A stretch of DNA of 22,500 nt from Symbiodinium natans (lineage: Eukaryota > Sar > Dinophyceae > Suessiales > Symbiodiniaceae): the NCBI GenBank assembly GCA_905221605.1, contig CAJNDS010001258.1:1-22500 (forward strand), written 5' to 3'. The position numbers and the translations under genes are program-made. Shown piece by piece: positions 16,866-22,500 of the stretch; within the stretch, counting starts at the first letter, position 1, and each line of letters begins with the position of its first letter. Below the pieces are notes generated by a model. The model was not told the origin of the DNA. It did no database searches and saw nothing but the letters and a program-made list of their open reading frames with translations.

Positions 16866-17255
16866 AGTCAACCCCCCCGATTAGACCGGCCCTGGCCTCA
16901 TGTGATTTTTTTTTAGGATGAGATGTGTGCGAGCCCTCAAGCCCCAAACCCCTAAACCCCAAACCCTCAACTAGTGAACTCCCCCCACCGATTGGGTCGG
17001 AATTGCCCTCAAGTAGATTCCAAGAGATTTCTTTTGAGGATGACATGCTTGTGACTCTACTGCCCTAAGTCCCAAACCCTCAACTAGTGAACTCCCCCCC
17101 CGATCGGACCGGACCTGCCCTCATGTACACTTTTTTGAGGATGATACGCTTGGGACCGCGAAAGCCCTCGAGCCCTAAACCCCAAACCCTCAACTATAGG
17201 GAACTCCCCTCCCGATTAGACCGGACGTGCCCTCATGAGGATGTTGTAAGGGTGA
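16866..17255. repeat. Degenerate tandem repeat of about 110 bp, roughly four copies
   Basis: The landmark CAACTAGTGAACTCC recurs at 16968 and 17081 and, as a variant, at 17191 (spacing 113 and 110). An earlier diverged copy starts near 16866. Each unit contains CGATTAGACCGG, TGCCCTCATG, a T-tract, GAGGATGACA and a short telomere-like CCCAAACCCT tail, so telomere-like units are built into this satellite. It forms the border between the telomere mosaic and the longer satellites. No gene is seen. Confidence 0.88.
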
Positions 17256-17420
17256 CACGATGATCCTTATGTTTGCTGCGAGCTCATCTCCAAGTGCTCT
17301 CACCAATCAGCTAGCATGGCTCCCACTCATGCTGCAAAAGACGACGACGACTACTACTGCCACTACTTCCGATTCTAACTACCAAAACAAGCAGCAATAA
17401 GAAAATCCCAAGCCTGAATT
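17256..17420. other. Unique junction sequence before satellite A
   Basis: A short unique stretch contains a small ACGACGACTACTACTGCCACTACT patch (about 17341-17370). That is the same trinucleotide family that fills the right end of the window, appearing 3 kb earlier. Confidence 0.6.
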
Positions 17421-18798
17421 ATCTTTAAAAACCGTTTTCTCATGGCTTCTAAGAGTATCCCTGTTCGGCCCCTGGCCCACCCGATTAATTCGCAGCCCTC
17501 GATTAATGCGGGCCTCGGCCCGGGAACCTTTAAACAAGCCAGCTCCAAGCTTCGAGCCTCCAAAGCAAGCAGCAGCAGCCACAAAATTCCAAAATCCCAA
17601 GCCTTCCGGAACAGATGGTTTTGAATTGAAAATCTATCTAGAAGAACCATTTTCCCAAGGTTTCAAAGGTATCCCTTTTCGGCCCCTGACCCACCCGATT
17701 AATTCGTGGCCCTCGATTAATGCGGGCCTCGGCCCGGGAACCTTTAAACAAGCCAGCTCCAAGCTTCGAGCCTCCAAAGCAAGCAGCAGCAGCCACAAAT
17801 TCCAAAATCCCAAGCCTTCCGGAACAGATGGTTTTGAATTGAAAATCTATCTAGAAAAACCATTTTCCCAAGGTTTCAAAGGTATCCCTTTTCGGCCCCT
17901 GACCCACCCGATTAATTCGTGGCCCTCGATTAATGCGGGCCTCGGCCTGAGAACCTTTAAAAAAGCTAGCTCCAAGCTTCGGGTCTCCAAAGCAAGCAGC
18001 AGCCCCAAAATTACAAAATTCCAGGCCTTCAGGAACAGATAATTTTGAATTGAAAATCCATCTACAAAACCATTTTCTTAATGTTTCTAAGGATATCCCT
18101 TTTCGGCCTCGATTAATGCGGGCCTCGGCCCGGGAACCTTTAAACAAGCCAGCTCCAAGCTTCGAGCCTCCAAAGCAAGCAGCAGCCCCAAAATTACAAA
18201 ATTCCAAGCCTTCAGGAACAGATAATTTTGAACTGAAAATCCATCTAAAAAACCATTTTCTCAATGTTTCTAAGGATATCCCTTTTCGGCCTCGATTAAT
18301 GCGGGCCTCGGCCTGGGAACCTTGAAAAAAGGCAGCTCCAAGCTTCGGGTCTCCAAAGCAAGCAAGCAGCAGTCACAAAATTCCAAAATCCCAAGCCTTC
18401 AGGAACAGATGGTTTTGAATTGAAAATCTATCTAGAAAAACCATTTTCTCAAGGTTTCTAAGGGTATCCCTTTTCGGCCCCTAGCCCACCCGATTAACTC
18501 GTGGCCCTCGATTAATGCGGGCCTCGGCCTGAGAACCTTTAAAAGAGCCAGCTCCAAGCTTCGGGTTCGGGTCTCCAAAGCAAGCAAGCAGCAGCCACAA
18601 AATTCCAAAATCCCAAGCCTTCAGGAACAGATGGTTTTTAATTCAAAATCTATCTAGAAAAACCATTTTCCCAAGGTTTCTAAGGGTATCCCTTTTCGGC
18701 CCCTGGCCCACCCGATTAATTCGTGGCCCTCGATTAATGCGGGCCTCGGCCTGAGAACCTTTAAAAAAGCTAGCTCCAAGCTTCGGGTCTCCAAAGCA
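17420..18798. repeat. Satellite A: seven tandem units of 183-222 bp
   Basis: The landmark GATTAATGCGGGCCTCGGCC begins at 17501, 17715, 17928, 18111, 18294, 18510 and 18732, giving unit lengths of 214, 213, 183, 183, 216 and 222 bp. The 183-bp units lack a segment of about 30 bp (CCCTGACCCACCCGATTAAT and following bases). Apart from the first, every unit length is a multiple of three, so frames on both strands stay open across units: a 178-codon plus frame (17506-18042) and a 137-codon minus frame (18264-17851). The repeated plus-strand peptide includes FKQASSKLRASKASSSSHK and PSGTDGFELKIYLE. No known domain is recognised. The array ends abruptly inside a unit at about 18798, joined to satellite B. 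A non-coding satellite is most likely; a repeat protein is possible but undemonstrated. Confidence 0.93.
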
Positions 18799-18799
18799 A

Positions 18800-20040
18800 A
18801 AGGCCCCTGCACCAGGAGTTGATCCAAATGCGCCAATTCCCAATGAACTCACACAGCGCTTATAATTGCGGCTTGGAGGGTCCCGAAACTCCCAAAACCG
18901 CTTCAGCAAGGCTTGTTAAAGCCTTCAAGCCTTCTGCAAGCCTTCAAAATATCCTTGCGCAGGCTTTGAGCCGCTTGGACAAGCCTTGTAAATGGCTTTG
19001 CGAAGGCTTTTGCAAGGTCCCAAAAGGTCCCCTACTCCAGGATTTGATCCAAATGTGCCCATTCCCAATGAACTCATACAAACCTTACCAATTGCGGCTT
19101 GGAAGGTCCAGACGCTTGTTAAAGCCTTCTGCAAGCCTTCACATTATCCTTGCAAAGGCTCTGAGCCACTTGGACAAGCCTTGTCAATGGCTTTCTGAAG
19201 GCTTTTGGAAAGTCCCAAAAGGTCCCTGCATTAGGATTTGAGCCAAATGTGCCAATTCCCAATGAACTCATACAGCGCTTTCCAATTGCGGCTTGGAGGG
19301 TCCCGAAACTCCCAAAACGGCTTCAGCGAGGCTTGTTAAAGCCTTCTGCAAGACTTCAAAATATCCTTGCAAAGGGTTTGAGCCACTTGGACAAGCCTTG
19401 TAAATGGCTTTCTGAAGGCTTTTGGAAAGTCCCAAAAGGTCCCTGCATTAGGATTTGATCCAAATGTGCCAATTCCCAATTAATTCATACAGCGCTTTCC
19501 AATTGCGGCTTGGAGGGTCCCGAAACTCCCAAAACGGCTTCAGCGAGGCTTGTTAAAGCCTTCTGCAAGCCTTCAAAATATCCTTGCAAAGGCTTTGAGC
19601 CACTTGGACAAAAGCCTTGTGAATGGCTTTACGAAGGCTTTTGGAAGGTCCCAAAAGGTCCCTGCACCAGGATTTGATCCAAATGCGCCAATTCCCAATG
19701 AACTCACACAGCGCTTTCCAATTGCGGCTTGGAGGGTCCCGAAACTCCCAAAACGGCCTCAGCAAGGCTTGTTAATTACCTTCTGCAAGCCTTCAAAATA
19801 TCCTTGCAAAGGCTTTGAGCCACTTGGACAAGCCTTGTAGATGGCTTTCTGAAGGCTTTTGGAAGGTCCCAAAAGGTCCCTGCATCAGGATTTGATCCAA
19901 ATGTGCCAATTCCCGATTAACTCATACAGCGCTTTCCAATTGCGGCTTGGAGGGTCCCGAAACGGCTTCAGCAAGGCTTGTTAATTACCTTCTGCAAGCC
20001 TTCAAAATATCCTTGCAAAGGCTTTGAGCCACTTGGACTT
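18800..20040. repeat. Satellite B: six tandem units of 194-225 bp
   Basis: The landmark GATCCAAATG or a close variant occurs at 18821, 19046, 19240, 19457, 19676 and 19894, giving spacings of 225, 194, 217, 219 and 218 bp. Units are unrelated to satellite A by eye. They are packed with AAGCCTT, AAGGCTT and GGCTTG motifs that can pair within and between units, and contain CCCAAAACGGCTTCAGC and CTTTGAGCCACTTGGACAAG. Open frames of 60-140 codons (for example 18819-19241) follow from the sequence bias and differ between copies. The last unit is cut at about 20038. I infer a non-coding satellite. Confidence 0.93.
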
Positions 20041-20420
20041 CTTTACTTCCTGTTGATCAAAACGTGCCGAGTCTGTTTGGGGTCCCGAGGGCTTTCAGAA
20101 CGGCTTGAAGAAGGCCCACTGACGGGGTTTGGGGAGTCCCCATGACGCAAGTCCGAAAAGGACAAATTGGGAAAACGCGATCGGGACCCGAGCCGGGCCC
20201 AAAAAGCTCAATCTCAAGCTTCAATCTCGATTATTTGCTTCTTCGACGCTGAAGAGGCACAAACCAAATGGCCTAGTGGCAAAACGATTGAGCTTGTGAC
20301 CCGAGGCCCCGGGCTCGAACCCCGGGGGGTGCATTTTCGGAAGTTGCCTTTAAAGACCTTCATTTGACAGGCCTTTTTGGGAACATTTCCGAGCTGCAGC
20401 GTTTCCAAAGAAGTGCGCGA
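20041..20420. mobile_element. Segment interrupting satellite B; candidate SINE-containing insertion
   Basis: Satellite B stops after CTTTGAGCCACTTGGAC (about 20038) and a diverged B fragment resumes at about 20421 with GCCTTTGAGCAAATGGCTT. The intervening 380 bp are not repeat-like. They contain a tRNA-like sequence at 20262-20333, so this could be a pol III-derived SINE inserted in the array or DNA flanking one. I could not see clear target-site duplications or a terminal simple-repeat tail. Confidence 0.35.
20262..20337 (+). tRNA. tRNA-like sequence, degenerate 5' half (tRNA pseudogene or SINE head)
   Basis: An A-box-like TGGCCTAGTGG (20269-20279) and a B-box-like GGCTCGAACCC (20312-20322) are spaced exactly as in a canonical tRNA (T8 to position 53 is 44 nt). 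The T arm is perfect: CCGGG (20309-20313) pairs with CCCGG (20321-20325) around CTCGAAC. The 3' acceptor strand GGGGTGC, then A73, then TTTT (20334-20337) fit a pol III terminator. The 5' acceptor strand does not pair, although GCAC displaced to 20257-20260 could match GTGC, and the D stem is poor. An anticodon stem of 4/5 pairs puts TGT in the loop (Thr); an alternative register gives GTG (His) with a worse stem. The gene is probably not functional. No CCA is encoded, as expected in a nucleus. Confidence 0.6.
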
Positions 20421-20490
20421 AGCCTTTGAGCAAATGGCTTCGTGAATAATTTTGGAAGTCCTGAAAGCCTTTTGCAAGCCTTCAAACTAT
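20421..20490. repeat. Diverged fragment of satellite B
   Basis: The sequence AAATGGCTT, TTTTGGAAGTCC, GCCTTTTGCAAGCCTTCAAA resembles parts of the satellite B unit in the same order, with a deletion of about 18 bp. It lies between the tRNA-like segment and the trinucleotide array. Confidence 0.6.

Positions 20491-22500
<2,010 letters not shown>

Noticed and set aside
17506-18042. 178-codon ORF as a gene
   Set aside because: It lies wholly in satellite A, starts mid-unit, and the same DNA is open on the opposite strand. Kept as a finding only.
19040-19060. Pol III B-box in satellite B (GGATTTGATCC)
   Set aside because: It differs from GGTTCGANTCC at core positions, lacks a T arm, and no A box lies at tRNA spacing.
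18819-19241. 140-codon ORF in satellite B as a gene
   Set aside because: The reading frame is not shared by the other units, and stops occur at the equivalent place in most copies.
16866-20040. CRISPR-like or bacterial repeat array
   Set aside because: Units are 110-225 bp, directly adjacent and without unique spacers, in a eukaryotic telomere-repeat context.

Overview
This window reads as nuclear DNA of a protist with the plant-type telomere repeat TTTAGGG. A photosynthetic alveolate is the best guess: a dinoflagellate (Symbiodiniaceae-like) or a chromerid. The reasons are TTTAGGG/CCCTAAA motifs over about 16 kb, a retroelement-like coding remnant with an RRM-type fold like those I associate with dinoflagellate LINE proteins, and a tRNA-derived pol III element. 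This is inference; no rRNA or diagnostic gene is present. Nothing looks bacterial: there are no operons, ribosome binding sites, IS elements or CRISPR arrays.

Layout. (1) Positions 1-652 (minus strand) hold the only strong coding signal, an open frame of about 206-217 codons that runs off the left edge. Its last visible part resembles a fascin-like beta-trefoil strand pair. Its upstream end stops beside telomere-like repeats. (2) From about 670 to 16,800 is a mosaic: tens of TTTAGGG or CCCTAAA arrays, some perfect and some degenerate, separated by 60-400 bp of unique sequence. Array orientation alternates repeatedly. The unique patches include a broken retroelement-like frame (7,367-7,830, in-frame TAG), a possible coding remnant with an in-frame TGA (5,970-6,215), several short exon-like frames, an AT-rich foldback island (about 4,380-4,800) and a hairpin cluster (10.77-11.40 kb).

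(3) From 16,866 to about 17,250 there are roughly four degenerate units of about 110 bp. (4) From about 17,420 to 18,798 there are seven units of a 183-222 bp satellite (A). (5) From 18,800 to about 20,040 there are six units of an unrelated 194-225 bp satellite (B), with a degenerate B fragment resuming near 20,421. Between the two B parts is a segment with a tRNA-like sequence (A box, B box, T arm, TTTT). (6) From about 20,490 to the right edge is a (CTA)n/(ACT)n array of at least 2 kb. It contains an inverted AGT block, an ACTAGT-type higher-order block and a pure tract of about 780 bp.

The window is therefore a gene-poor, subtelomere-like or heterochromatic repeat region with one truncated gene at its left edge. 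I see no set of genes working together. Most ORFs of 60-180 codons here are by-products of repeats: TTTGGGG has no stop codon in any frame on either strand, the satellites have unit lengths divisible by three, and the trinucleotide array reads as poly-Val or poly-Ser. The most unusual signals are the alternating telomere-array orientation with gene fragments between arrays, the frame-preserving satellite A, and the strand-switching trinucleotide array.
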